Shown here: piece after piece, positions 1-7,101 of the stretch
Numbering within the stretch: position 1 is the first letter of the stretch
How the letters are laid out: each line of letters starts with the position of its first letter
Assembly (NCBI RefSeq): GCF_014170375.1
Contig: NZ_LZZW01000036.1
Coordinates: forward strand, 186,001-250,000
DNA from: Variovorax sp. UMC13
Lineage (GTDB): Bacteria; Pseudomonadota; Gammaproteobacteria; Burkholderiales; Burkholderiaceae_C
Length of the DNA stretch: 64,000 nucleotides
Direction: 5' to 3'
The notes under the pieces: generated by a model
What the model saw: the letters and a program-made list of their open reading frames with translations, nothing else
Databases searched by the model: none
What the model was told of the DNA's origin: nothing
Translations under genes and position numbers: made by a program

Positions 1-585
1 CCCGTCATCCTCACCGCCCTGCTCGCGCTCGGCACCTACTGGCTGGTGCGCAACGCGCCCAAGCTGCTGGAGCCCACCGTCAAGGAGGCGCCCACGCACG
101 ATCCGGACTACTTCATGCGCGGCTTCGTGGTGAAGAACTTCCTGCCCAGCGGCGACCTGCGCAGCGAGCTGTTCGGCAAGGAAGGCCGGCACTATCCGGA
201 CAACGACACGATGGAGGTCGACCAGGTGCGCATGCGCGCGATCTCGCCCGAAGGGCTGGTCACCCAGGCCACCGCCAACCGCGGCCTGTCCAACGGCGAC
301 GGCTCGGAGATCCAGCTGTTCGGCAACGCGATCGTGGTGCGCGAGGCCGCCACCGGCAGCAGCGGGCGTGCCGTGCCCCGCCTCGAGTTCCGCGGCGAGT
401 TCCTGCACGCCTACCTCGACACCGAGCGGGTCACGTCGAACAAGCCGGTCACGCTGATCCGCGGCACCGACCGCTTCACGGCCGACACGCTGGACTACGA
501 CAACCTGAGCGGTGTCGCCAACCTGCAGGGGCGGGTGCGCGGCCAGCTCATGCCCTCGCCCGCCGCGATGCGGCCGGCGCGCTGA
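1..585 (+). CDS. lptC: LPS export protein LptC, 3' part
   Basis: LptC is the inner-membrane-anchored bitopic component of the Lpt bridge; it receives lipopolysaccharide from the LptB2FG extractor and passes it to LptA. The gene enters the window already in frame and 194 codons are visible. The first visible residues (about 2-16) are a hydrophobic membrane anchor, followed by a periplasmic beta-rich domain typical of LptC, with DNDTMEVDQVRMRAISPEG near visible residues 64-82. Family members are usually 190-210 residues, so only a few N-terminal residues are missing. The usual partners lptA and lptB do not follow; a dehydrogenase gene starts 9 bases after the stop. Assignment is by sequence pattern and is fairly secure. 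Confidence 0.85.
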   Translation, partial: PVILTALLALGTYWLVRNAPKLLEPTVKEAPTHDPDYFMRGFVVKNFLPSGDLRSELFGKEGRHYPDNDTMEVDQVRMRAISPEGLVTQATANRGLSNGDGSEIQLFGNAIVVREAATGSSGRAVPRLEFRGEFLHAYLDTERVTSNKPVTLIRGTDRFTADTLDYDNLSGVANLQGRVRGQLMPSPAAMRPAR

Positions 586-593
586 GACGCTGC

Positions 594-1373
594 ATGGCCG
601 GCGCGCCGCTCGTCTTCATCACCGGCGCTTCGAGCGGCATCGGCCAGGCGCTGGCCGCCCGTTACTACCAGGCCGGCTACCGGCTGGCGCTGGTGGCGCG
701 CCGCACCGCCGAGATCGAGGCCTGGGTCGCGGCACGCGGCATCGCCGCCGATCGCTGCGAGATCTACGGGGCCGACGTGGCCCAGGTCGACGCGATCGCC
801 GCCGCCGGTGCGCGCTGCATCGAACGCCAGGGCCTGCCGGACGTGGTGATCGCCAACGCGGGCATCAGCGTGGGCATCGACACCGCCGACCGCGCCGACC
901 TCGACGTGCTGGCCCAGACCTTCGCCGTCAACAACATCGGCCTGGCCGCCACCTTCCACCCTTTCGTCGCGGCGATGGCGGCGCGCGGCAGCGGCCGGCT
1001 GGTCGGCATCGGCAGCGTGGCGGCGATCCGCGGCCTGCCCGGCCACGGCGCCTACTGCGCCAGCAAGGCCGGCGTGGTCGCGTACTGCGAAAGCCTGCGC
1101 GGCGAGATGCGCGCGAGCGGGGTCAAGGTGGTGACGGTCTGCCCGGGCTACATCGACACGCCGCTGACCCAGGGCAACCGCTACGGCATGCCCTTCCTCA
1201 TGCAGGCCGACGATTTCGCCGACCGGGCCTTCCGCACCATCGAGGCGGGACACAGCTACCGCGTCATTCCCTGGCAGATGGGCGTGGTCGCCAAGCTGAT
1301 GCGGTTGGTGCCGAACGCGTTGTTCGACCGCGCCGTGCAGGGCCGGGGCCGAAAACGGCGGCGCGGCGAGTAG
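594..1373 (+). CDS. short-chain dehydrogenase/reductase
   Basis: Classical SDR-fold NAD(P)(H)-dependent oxidoreductase of 259 residues, cytoplasmic, substrate unknown. The cofactor motif GASSGIG lies at residues 11-17, NAG at 88-90 and the catalytic triad fits S141, Y154 and K158 (YCASK). An aspartate or arginine after the second strand would decide cofactor use; ARR at 35-37 suggests NADP(H), which is inference. The ATG sits 9 bases after lptC, so the two genes are probably co-transcribed. The basic tail (GRGRKRRRGE) is unusual and may be membrane- or RNA-proximal. A bidirectional terminator follows. Confidence 0.85.
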   Translation: MAGAPLVFITGASSGIGQALAARYYQAGYRLALVARRTAEIEAWVAARGIAADRCEIYGADVAQVDAIAAAGARCIERQGLPDVVIANAGISVGIDTADRADLDVLAQTFAVNNIGLAATFHPFVAAMAARGSGRLVGIGSVAAIRGLPGHGAYCASKAGVVAYCESLRGEMRASGVKVVTVCPGYIDTPLTQGNRYGMPFLMQADDFADRAFRTIEAGHSYRVIPWQMGVVAKLMRLVPNALFDRAVQGRGRKRRRGE

Positions 1374-1403
1374 AGCCCCTTCCGCCAGATTCGACGGGAC
1401 ATG

Positions 1404-1429
1404 AAAAAAGCTCCCGAAGGAGCTTTTTT
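1404..1429. terminator. bidirectional intrinsic terminator
   Basis: AAAAAAGCTCC, loop CGAA, GGAGCTTTTTT. It sits between the convergent dehydrogenase and RRM genes and has an A-tract on one side and a T-tract on the other, so it can stop transcription from both. Confidence 0.85.
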
Positions 1430-1449
1430 GGGGGGGTGAACGCGTGGGT

Positions 1450-1875
1450 TCAGTAGCCGCCGTTGCCGCCACCACCGTAGCCGCCACCGCCGCCGCCGTA
1501 ACCGCCGCCACCACCGCTGCGGCCACCGCCGCCGCGCGGGCCTGCGCCGTAGGGGCTGCGGAAGCCGCCGTCGCCACCGCCGCCGCCGCCACCGCTGCGG
1601 CCACCACCGCTACGGGGCGGGCGGGCTTCCATCGGACGGGCTTCGTTGACCACGACGCTGCGGCCGCCCAGGGGCTGGCCGTTCATGCCGTTGATGGCGG
1701 CTTGCGCTTCCGCGTCGCTGCCCATCTCGACGAAGCCGAAGCCCTTCGAGCGGCCGGTGTCGCGTTCCATCATGACCTTGGCGCTGGTGACCGCGCCGAA
1801 CTGGCCGAAGGCCTGCTCGAGATCGCCATCGCGGACGGAATATGGCAGGTTGCCGACGTACAGTTTGTTGCCCAT
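1450..1875 (-). CDS. glycine-rich RRM RNA-binding protein
   Basis: Small cytoplasmic RNA-binding protein of 141 residues with one N-terminal RRM domain (about 1-80) and a glycine-rich tail. RNP2 (LYVGNL) is at residues 5-10 and RNP1 (KGFGFVEM) at 44-51, with the aromatic residues expected to stack on RNA bases. From about residue 86 the tail is RSGGG, GGYGGG and similar repeats. Proteins of this shape in cyanobacteria and proteobacteria are often cold-induced and act as RNA chaperones (family knowledge). The ATG at 1875 is preceded by TAGGAGTC, which is buried in a predicted hairpin. The gene is monocistronic and convergent with the upstream dehydrogenase. Confidence 0.9.
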   Translation of the reverse strand: MGNKLYVGNLPYSVRDGDLEQAFGQFGAVTSAKVMMERDTGRSKGFGFVEMGSDAEAQAAINGMNGQPLGGRSVVVNEARPMEARPPRSGGGRSGGGGGGGDGGFRSPYGAGPRGGGGRSGGGGGYGGGGGGYGGGGNGGY

Positions 1876-1878
1876 TGA

Positions 1879-1918
1879 GGGACTCCTATAAACACATCAA
1901 TGAAAGCGATGGAGTCCC
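1879..1918 (-). promoter_or_regulatory. hairpin hiding the RRM gene ribosome-binding site
   Basis: In the mRNA of the RRM gene, GGGACTCC (1918-1911) pairs perfectly with GGAGTCCC (1886-1879) across a 24-base A/T-rich loop. The 3' arm contains the Shine-Dalgarno sequence, just before the ATG at 1875. Such an arrangement could work as an RNA thermometer or an autoregulatory site; the pairing is seen, the role is inferred. Confidence 0.5.
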
Positions 1919-2127
1919 GAAAGCACCAGCCCGGAGAGCATTCCGAGCCGCGCGAAACTGTCCGATCACCCAGTTGCCCCCCGGGGAAATTTAAAGGGAG
2001 GCTCGTGCATTATGGGTGAAATATCGAAGTTGAAAACAGGATTTGCGCTTGAACGCAAGCCCCACGCAAATTTAGAGAAAGCAAGTGCTTGCTCACAAAT
2101 GGGCTGCGGCAGGTGTTTAGAATTCGC

Positions 2128-2240
2128 CGGTCATTGGGGAGTAGCCGCCTTCCATCGCGAGAAGGGTTTGCGTCAACAGACTTGTCCTGCCCCACACAGG
2201 ACATGGCGTAAACGGTCGATCACTTGGCGAGACCTTTGAC
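2128..2240 (+). promoter_or_regulatory. yybP-ykoY (manganese) riboswitch
   Basis: The leader of the TMEM165-type gene carries the conserved signature of the yybP-ykoY Mn2+ riboswitch: TTGGGGAGTAGCCG at 2134-2147, CGTCAACAGACT near 2171-2182, and TGGCGAGACCTTTGAC at 2225-2240. The intervening segments can form the expected helices. These RNAs turn on Mn2+ exporters, and the gene family downstream is one of their known targets, so motif and context agree. The boundaries are approximate. The rest of the 440-base gap (1919-2127) shows no gene; it is AT-richer and should hold the two divergent promoters. Confidence 0.8.
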
Positions 2241-2276
2241 CATGCAGCTTCGGAATTTGGCCGAAGGCGCTGCATG
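2241..2276 (+). terminator. expression-platform hairpin after the riboswitch
   Basis: CATGCAGC plus TTCGG pairs with CCGAA plus GCTGCATG around a short loop and a 3-base bulge, directly after the riboswitch core. No T-tract follows, so it may be a pause or anti-terminator element rather than a classical terminator. Confidence 0.4.
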
Positions 2277-2315
2277 GTCAATTGCGTCCTTCGGCCCAAG
2301 GAACCCACGTTCATC

Positions 2316-2879
2316 ATGGAAGCTTTTCTCGTCGCCACCGGCATCGTTGCCCTGGCGGAAATGGGCGACAAGACCCAACTCCTGGCCCTCGTCCTCGCGG
2401 CGCGGTTCCGCAAGCCCTGGCCCATCGTGCTGGGCATCTTCACCGCCACCATCGTCAACCATGCGCTGGCCGGCGCGGTCGGCGCCTTCGTCACGCAATG
2501 GCTCGGGCCCACCACGCTGCGCTGGCTGCTGGGCGCTTCCTTCATCGCGATGGCAGCCTGGATGCTGATCCCTGACAAGCTCGACGAGGAGGACACCGGC
2601 GTGCGTTCGCACTTCGGCGTGTTCGGCACCACGGTCGTGGCCTTCTTCCTGGCCGAGATGGGCGACAAGACCCAGATCGCCACCGTGATGCTCGCGGCGC
2701 GCTTCGTCCACGACTACGTCGGCGTGGTGGCCGGCACCACGCTGGGCATGATGCTGGCCAACGCGCCCGTGGTCTTCCTGGGCGAACGCATCATGCGGCG
2801 CGTGCCCATCAAGCTGGTCCACGGCCTCTCGGCCGCGATCTTCCTGGTGCTGGGCATCGTCATGATCGTGGGCTGGTAG
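2316..2879 (+). CDS. TMEM165/GDT1 (UPF0016) family Mn2+ transporter
   Basis: Inner-membrane cation transporter of 187 residues, expected to export Mn2+ (or exchange Ca2+/Mn2+ for H+). The internally duplicated signature E-M-G-D-K-T-Q appears twice, at residues 15-21 and 114-120, each in a hydrophobic half of about three helices; the acidic and lysine residues form the ion site in this family. I take the ATG at 2316 because it gives the family-typical N-terminus; an in-frame ATG at 2274 lies inside the leader hairpin. The upstream Mn riboswitch strongly supports manganese as substrate. The gene is monocistronic. Confidence 0.9.
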   Translation: MEAFLVATGIVALAEMGDKTQLLALVLAARFRKPWPIVLGIFTATIVNHALAGAVGAFVTQWLGPTTLRWLLGASFIAMAAWMLIPDKLDEEDTGVRSHFGVFGTTVVAFFLAEMGDKTQIATVMLAARFVHDYVGVVAGTTLGMMLANAPVVFLGERIMRRVPIKLVHGLSAAIFLVLGIVMIVGW

Positions 2880-2931
2880 CACCACCTACCCTCCGCCCCA
2901 CACGCTTCTCTTTTCCAGAAACACCGCGGAA

Positions 2932-3008
2932 CCGGCTTTGCCGGGCCGCTGGTGTTGCCCCCGGATGGGGGAAGGCGAAGCGACACGCAGTGCGCGAGCC
3001 CTCGGGGG
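2932..3008. repeat. hairpin-rich intergenic element
   Basis: A GC-rich stretch between two genes with CCGGC-TTT-GCCGG at 2932-2944 and CCCCCGGATGGGGG at 2959-2972, followed by a run ending CTCGGGGGCG. Its shape resembles dispersed intergenic repeats I associate with Comamonadaceae genomes, but no second copy was found in this window. The first hairpin could end transcription of the transporter gene. Confidence 0.35.
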
Positions 3009-3022
3009 CGATATACTGACCT

Positions 3023-3072
3023 TGCGCCGATTTGCTACAGCTTGCGGGCGCTTAACAAATTCAGCTAAAGAC
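3023..3072 (+). promoter_or_regulatory. SAM-II riboswitch
   Basis: The metX leader holds the SAM-II pattern: GCGCCGATTT at 3024-3033, then GCTTGC-GGGCGC at 3040-3051, then AACAAAT and CAGCTAAAG at 3062-3070, in the order and spacing of the family. GCGCC and GGCGC form P1, and the 3' AGCT-containing strand can make the pseudoknot. A TATACT -10 box at 3012-3017 would start the RNA almost exactly at the aptamer. SAM-II represses methionine biosynthesis genes when S-adenosylmethionine is plentiful, which fits metX directly downstream. Confidence 0.8.
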
Positions 3073-3080
3073 CGTGGCCG

Positions 3081-3117
3081 AACCCGGCTCGTTTTTTGGC
3101 GAGGCCGGGTTTTTCTT
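3081..3117 (+). terminator. attenuator between SAM-II aptamer and metX
   Basis: AACCCGGC (3081-3088) pairs with GCCGGGTT (3104-3111); the stem extends by three more pairs past one bulge, and TTTTTCTTT follows. It lies between the SAM-II aptamer and the metX start, so SAM-dependent premature termination is plausible. Confidence 0.7.
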
Positions 3118-3122
3118 TGTCC

Positions 3123-4289
3123 ATGTCTTCCACCCTCGAAGCCGTTTCCCAGTCGATGTCCTTCCCGGGGCCGCTGCCCCTGCGCAGCGGTGCGTCGCTC
3201 GCCGACTACATGCTGGCCTACGAGACCTACGGCACGCTCAACGCCGAGCGCAGCAATGCGGTGCTGGTGTGCCATGCGCTCAACGCCTCGCACCACCTGG
3301 CGGGCGTCTACGCCGGCCAGCCCAAGTCCGAGGGCTGGTGGGACAACATGATCGGCCCCGGCAAGCCGCTCGACACCGACCGCTTCTTCGTCATCGGCGT
3401 CAACAACCTGGGCTCCTGTTTCGGTTCGACCGGCCCGATGCACACCGACCCCGCCACCGGCCGCGTCTACGGCGCCGACTTCCCGGTGGTCACGGTCGAG
3501 GACTGGGTCGATGCCCAGGCCGGGCTGCTCGACGCGCTGGGCATCCAGACACTGGCCGCCGTGATGGGCGGCAGCCTGGGCGGCATGCAGGCGCTGTCGT
3601 GGACGCTGCAGTACCCCGACCGGGTGCGCAACGCGGTGGTGGTGGCGAGCGCGCCCAACCTCACGGCCGAGAACATCGCCTTCAACGAGGTGGCGCGGCG
3701 CGCGATCGTGACCGACCCCGACTTTCACGGCGGCCATTTCTACGAGCACGGCGTGATCCCCAAGCGCGGCCTGCGCATCGCCCGCATGATCGGCCACATC
3801 ACCTACCTCAGCGACGACGTGATGAACGCCAAGTTCGGCCGCGAGCTGCGCAGCGCGGTCGAGGGCGAACTGGCCGGTACCGCTTACCGCTACTCCACGC
3901 AGGAGGTCGAGTTCCAGATCGAGAGCTACCTGCGCTACCAGGGCGACAAGTTCAGCGAGTACTTCGACGCCAACACCTACCTGCTGATCACGCGCGCGCT
4001 CGACTACTTCGACCCGGCGCGCGAACACGGCGGCGACCTGACCCGGGCCTTCGCGCGGGCCAGCGCCAAGTTCCTGCTGGTCAGCTTCACCACCGACTGG
4101 CGCTTCTCGCCCCAGCGCAGCCGCGAGCTGGTCAAGGCGCTGCTCGACAACCGCCGCAGCGTGAGCTACGCCGAGATCGACGCGCCGCACGGGCACGATG
4201 CCTTCCTGCTCGACGACGTGCGCTACATGGGCGTCGTGCGTTCTTATTTCGAGCGTGTAGCCGCCGAACTCGCCGGAGCCGCAGCATGA
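3123..4289 (+). CDS. metX: homoserine O-acyltransferase MetX
   Basis: Transfers an acetyl or succinyl group to the hydroxyl of homoserine, the first committed step of methionine synthesis. The 388-residue alpha/beta-hydrolase has the nucleophile elbow GGSLGG with S151, a likely acid D325 and catalytic H358 in GHDAFL. Acyl donor cannot be decided by eye; MetX enzymes paired with MetW are often succinyltransferases. The ATG at 3123 lies right after the attenuator and has no recognisable Shine-Dalgarno sequence. Its stop overlaps the metW start (ATGA at 4286-4289), so the pair is translationally coupled and under SAM-II control. Confidence 0.93.
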   Translation: MSSTLEAVSQSMSFPGPLPLRSGASLADYMLAYETYGTLNAERSNAVLVCHALNASHHLAGVYAGQPKSEGWWDNMIGPGKPLDTDRFFVIGVNNLGSCFGSTGPMHTDPATGRVYGADFPVVTVEDWVDAQAGLLDALGIQTLAAVMGGSLGGMQALSWTLQYPDRVRNAVVVASAPNLTAENIAFNEVARRAIVTDPDFHGGHFYEHGVIPKRGLRIARMIGHITYLSDDVMNAKFGRELRSAVEGELAGTAYRYSTQEVEFQIESYLRYQGDKFSEYFDANTYLLITRALDYFDPAREHGGDLTRAFARASAKFLLVSFTTDWRFSPQRSRELVKALLDNRRSVSYAEIDAPHGHDAFLLDDVRYMGVVRSYFERVAAELAGAAA

Positions 4290-4870
4290 GCGACCTCGAC
4301 ACCCAACGCCTGATCGCCCGCCTGGTGCCCGAAGGCGCGCGCGTGCTCGACCTCGGCTGCGGCGACGGCGCACTGCTCGACCTGCTGCAGCGCGAGCGCG
4401 GCTGCACCGGCTACGGCGTGGAGATCGCCGACGGCAACGTGCTGCAGTGCATCCGCCGCGGCGTCGACGTGATCCAGCTCAACCTCGACGAAGGCCTGGC
4501 GATGTTCGACGACGCCACCTTCGACGTGGTGCTGCAGATCGACACGCTGCAGCACCTGCGCAATGCCGAGGTGATGCTGCGCGAGACCGCGCGCGTGGGC
4601 CGCATCGGCATCGTGGCCTTCCCCAACTTCGCGCACTGGCCCAACCGCCTGAGCATCGCGCGCGGCCGCATGCCGGTGACGCGCCGGCTGCCCTACCAGT
4701 GGTACGACACGCCCAACATCCGGGTCGGCACCTTCAAGGACTTCGAGGTGCTGGCGCAGAAGAACCGGCTGCGCGTGCTCGATGCCTTCGGCCTGCAGCA
4801 GGACCGCGAGGTGCGCTGGCTGCCCAACGCGCGCGCCAGCACCGCCGTCTTCAAGTTCGAACGCGCCTGA
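4286..4870 (+). CDS. metW: methionine biosynthesis protein MetW
   Basis: MetW is a methyltransferase-fold protein needed with MetX for methionine synthesis in many proteobacteria; recent work describes it as a partner that activates MetX acyltransferases. The 194-residue sequence has the SAM-type loop VLDLGCGDGALLD at residues 20-32 and family-specific segments NFAHWPNRLS and YQWYDTPNIR. It overlaps metX by 4 bases and shares its riboswitch-controlled transcript. The next gene begins 5 bases after its stop, probably with a GTG. Confidence 0.93.
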   Translation: MSDLDTQRLIARLVPEGARVLDLGCGDGALLDLLQRERGCTGYGVEIADGNVLQCIRRGVDVIQLNLDEGLAMFDDATFDVVLQIDTLQHLRNAEVMLRETARVGRIGIVAFPNFAHWPNRLSIARGRMPVTRRLPYQWYDTPNIRVGTFKDFEVLAQKNRLRVLDAFGLQQDREVRWLPNARASTAVFKFERA

Positions 4871-4874
4871 GGCC

Positions 4875-5462
4875 GTGGCGCAGACGCTGGCCGGCGCGGT
4901 GCACAGCGAGCTCTCGATCAAGAAGAGCCGCTTCATCGGCTGCGTGCAGCCGGTGGCCGACCGCGAGGCCGCGCTGCAGGTCGTGGCCGCGCTGCGCGCG
5001 CAGCATCCCGGCGCGGCCCATGTCTGCTGGGCGCTGATGGCCGGCGGCCAGTCGGCTGCCAACGACGACGGCGAACCCGGCGGCACCGCCGGCCGCCCCA
5101 TGCTGGAGGTGCTGCGCCACCAGGAACTCGAAGGCGTGCTCGCCACCGTGGTGCGCTACTTCGGCGGCGTGAAGCTGGGCGCGGGCGGCCTGGTGCGGGC
5201 CTACACCGACGCCGTCGCGCAGGCCCTGCTGGGTGCGGCCAAGCTGCCGTTGCAACGCCTGCGCGCCTGCTGCTGTGCCGTGCCCTATGCGCTGGAAGGC
5301 GCGCTGCGGCGCGAACTGGCCGCGGCCGGCGCCACGCTGGGGGCGGTCAAGCACGGCACGCTGGTCGCGCTGCAGTTCAGCGTGGTCGAGTCCGATGCGC
5401 CCGCGCTGGTGCGGCGCATCGACGATCTCACCCAAGGCCGCGCCGACTGGCGCGAGGTCTGA
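4875..5462 (+). CDS. yigZ: YigZ/IMPACT family protein
   Basis: Protein of 195 residues with the UPF0029/Impact N-terminal domain (KKSRFIGCVQPV near 16-27, DDGEPGGTAGRPML near 57-70, VVRYFGGVKLGAGGL near 91-105) and a short C-terminal DUF1949-type domain. Bacterial YigZ binds nucleic acid and has been linked to translation control, but its precise role is unsettled. The GTG at 4875 is chosen since it follows metW by 4 bases and gives the expected N-terminus; no ATG lies in a sensible place. It ends convergent with the ion channel gene. Confidence 0.88.
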   Translation: MAQTLAGAVHSELSIKKSRFIGCVQPVADREAALQVVAALRAQHPGAAHVCWALMAGGQSAANDDGEPGGTAGRPMLEVLRHQELEGVLATVVRYFGGVKLGAGGLVRAYTDAVAQALLGAAKLPLQRLRACCCAVPYALEGALRRELAAAGATLGAVKHGTLVALQFSVVESDAPALVRRIDDLTQGRADWREV

Positions 5463-5468
5463 GGCGCC

Positions 5469-6380
5469 TCAACCCAAGGCGCTGCCGCAGCGGCGGCAGA
5501 AACGTGCATCGGCCGCATGGCCCTCGGCGCCGCAGCCGGCGCAGGGCGGCATGCCGCCGAGCAGGCCGCGGCCCATGAAGCCTTCGGGCGTCGCGTCGCG
5601 CCCGTGCCGCACCATCTCCGCCGACACGATGCCGGTGGGCACCGCCAGCACGCCCCAGCCCAGCAGCATCATCAGCGAGGCGATCGCGCGGCCGATGTCG
5701 GTCTTGGGTACCAGGTCGCCGAAGCCCACCGTGGTCATGGTCGAGATGGCCCAGTAGATCGCCACCGGGATGCTGGTGAAGCCGTGCTGCGGCCCTTCGA
5801 CCACGTACATCAGCGTGCCCAGCACCAGCACCACCATGAAGACGAAGCCGACGAAGACCATGATCTTGCGCCGGCTGGCCGCCAGCGCCGTGACCAGCGC
5901 GCGGTACTCGGCCGCATAGCGCGACATCTTGAAGATGCGGAACACGCGCAGCAGCCGCAGGATGCGCACGTCGATCAGCACCGACAGCCCCGGCACAAGG
6001 ATCGCGAGGTAGGTGGGCAGCAGCGCCAGCAGGTCGATCACGCCGTAGAAGCTGCGCGCGTAGCGCAGCGGCCGTCCCAGGCAGGCGAGCCGCGCGATGT
6101 ACTCGAGCGTGAAGACGATGGTGAAGATCCATTCGAAGACGCCGAACAGCTCGCCCCAGCGCGCACGGATCGGCTGCACGCTGTCGAGCATCACCACCAG
6201 CACGCTGAACAGGATGACTGCGATCAGCAGCAGGTCGAAGGCGCGGCCGGCACGCGTCTCCGACTCGAAGATCACCGAGTAGAGGCGCAGGCGCCAGCCA
6301 TGCGTGGGTTTGCCGAAGCGCAGCTCGTCGCCGGGAGGGAGGTGCGTTGTGCTGCCGCTGGGCAAGGGCTTTGGGGGCAT
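5469..6380 (-). CDS. voltage-gated-type K+ channel with C-terminal zinc ribbon
   Basis: Inner-membrane ion channel subunit of 303 residues in the six-helix voltage-gated superfamily. S1 is near 48-66, S2 near 82-99, the S4-like voltage sensor RILRLLRVFRIFK covers 139-151, and S5, pore and S6 cover about 172-256. The selectivity filter TVGFGD at 217-222 predicts potassium selectivity. Beyond the pore the chain ends in a compact Cys4 motif (C280, C283, C295, C298), a zinc ribbon. The ATG at 6380 gives the best N-terminus; the frame stays open to 6452. The gene is monocistronic and convergent with yigZ, with 6 bases between stops. Confidence 0.88.
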   Translation of the reverse strand: MPPKPLPSGSTTHLPPGDELRFGKPTHGWRLRLYSVIFESETRAGRAFDLLLIAVILFSVLVVMLDSVQPIRARWGELFGVFEWIFTIVFTLEYIARLACLGRPLRYARSFYGVIDLLALLPTYLAILVPGLSVLIDVRILRLLRVFRIFKMSRYAAEYRALVTALAASRRKIMVFVGFVFMVVLVLGTLMYVVEGPQHGFTSIPVAIYWAISTMTTVGFGDLVPKTDIGRAIASLMMLLGWGVLAVPTGIVSAEMVRHGRDATPEGFMGRGLLGGMPPCAGCGAEGHAADARFCRRCGSALG

Positions 6381-6567
6381 GGCTTGGTGTTCGGTGGAAT
6401 CGCAGGCATTGTGGCGGCTGTGCCTGGGGCCGGATGCAGGCGCGCCACCCAATTCAAAAGTTCACAAGTGAATGGCTGGGAATGGATTGGTTACCAATCT
6501 TTCTCAAAGAAGTGCCACCAGCGTCCACATGCTTCTTACGATAGGCCGTTTCCCAGAGGAGTAAGTC

Positions 6568-7089
6568 TTGGCTTCACAGTCCCCCTTCTTCGGCAAGCGT
6601 GACCGCGACACCGACAACTTCAATTCCCGTCCCGCACCGCTCGTCGGCGCCGGCACCAATCTCGCAGGTACCCCCGTCAATCCCTCCTCCCTCACCACCG
6701 GCGCCGCCAGCGCCGCTGCCGCACCCGCGGCCAAGGAAGGCGGCAGCAAGCTGACCGTCGGCCCGAACATCAAGCTCAAGGGCGTGGAGATCACCGACTG
6801 CGACACGCTCGTGGTCGAAGGCATGGTCGAGGCCACCATGGACTCGCGCGTGATCCAGATCTCCGAGCAGGGCGAGTTCAAGGGCTCGGCCGAGATCGAC
6901 ATCGCCGAGATCCGCGGCGTGTTCGACGGCAACCTCACGGTGCGCGAGAAGCTCGTGATCCATTCGACCGGCAAGGTCACGGGCAAGATCCGCTACGGCA
7001 AGATCGTGATCGAAGAAGGCGGCCAGCTGTCGGGCGAGATCAGCTTCGGCACCAGCGAAAGCAGGAAGCCCGGCCTGCAGGCGGCTTGA
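6568..7089 (+). CDS. bactofilin family cytoskeletal protein
   Basis: Bactofilins (DUF583) self-assemble into filaments at the membrane and guide cell-wall or polar machinery. The 173-residue protein has a disordered N-terminus (about 1-55), the beta-helix bactofilin core (about 60-155) rich in short repeats such as VEGMVEATMDSRVIQISEQG, and a short tail. The start is taken as TTG at 6568, since AGAGGAG at 6555-6561 is well placed and no in-frame ATG precedes the core. No M23 peptidase neighbour is present, unlike many bactofilin loci. A terminator follows within the opposing gene. Confidence 0.9.
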   Translation: MASQSPFFGKRDRDTDNFNSRPAPLVGAGTNLAGTPVNPSSLTTGAASAAAAPAAKEGGSKLTVGPNIKLKGVEITDCDTLVVEGMVEATMDSRVIQISEQGEFKGSAEIDIAEIRGVFDGNLTVREKLVIHSTGKVTGKIRYGKIVIEEGGQLSGEISFGTSESRKPGLQAA

Positions 7090-7101
7090 TGCGATGCGGG
7101 C

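Noticed and set aside
1444..1878. An alanine/threonine-rich frame opposite the RRM gene
   Set aside because: It is the complement of the glycine codons of the RRM protein tail and has no recognisable domain.
2274..2315. ATG at 2274 as the start of the transporter gene
   Set aside because: It sits in the 3' arm of the leader hairpin and would add 14 residues before the conserved first helix.
3096..3122. A TTG start giving metX nine more residues
   Set aside because: It lies inside the attenuator stem-loop and has no ribosome-binding site; the ATG at 3123 gives the family N-terminus.
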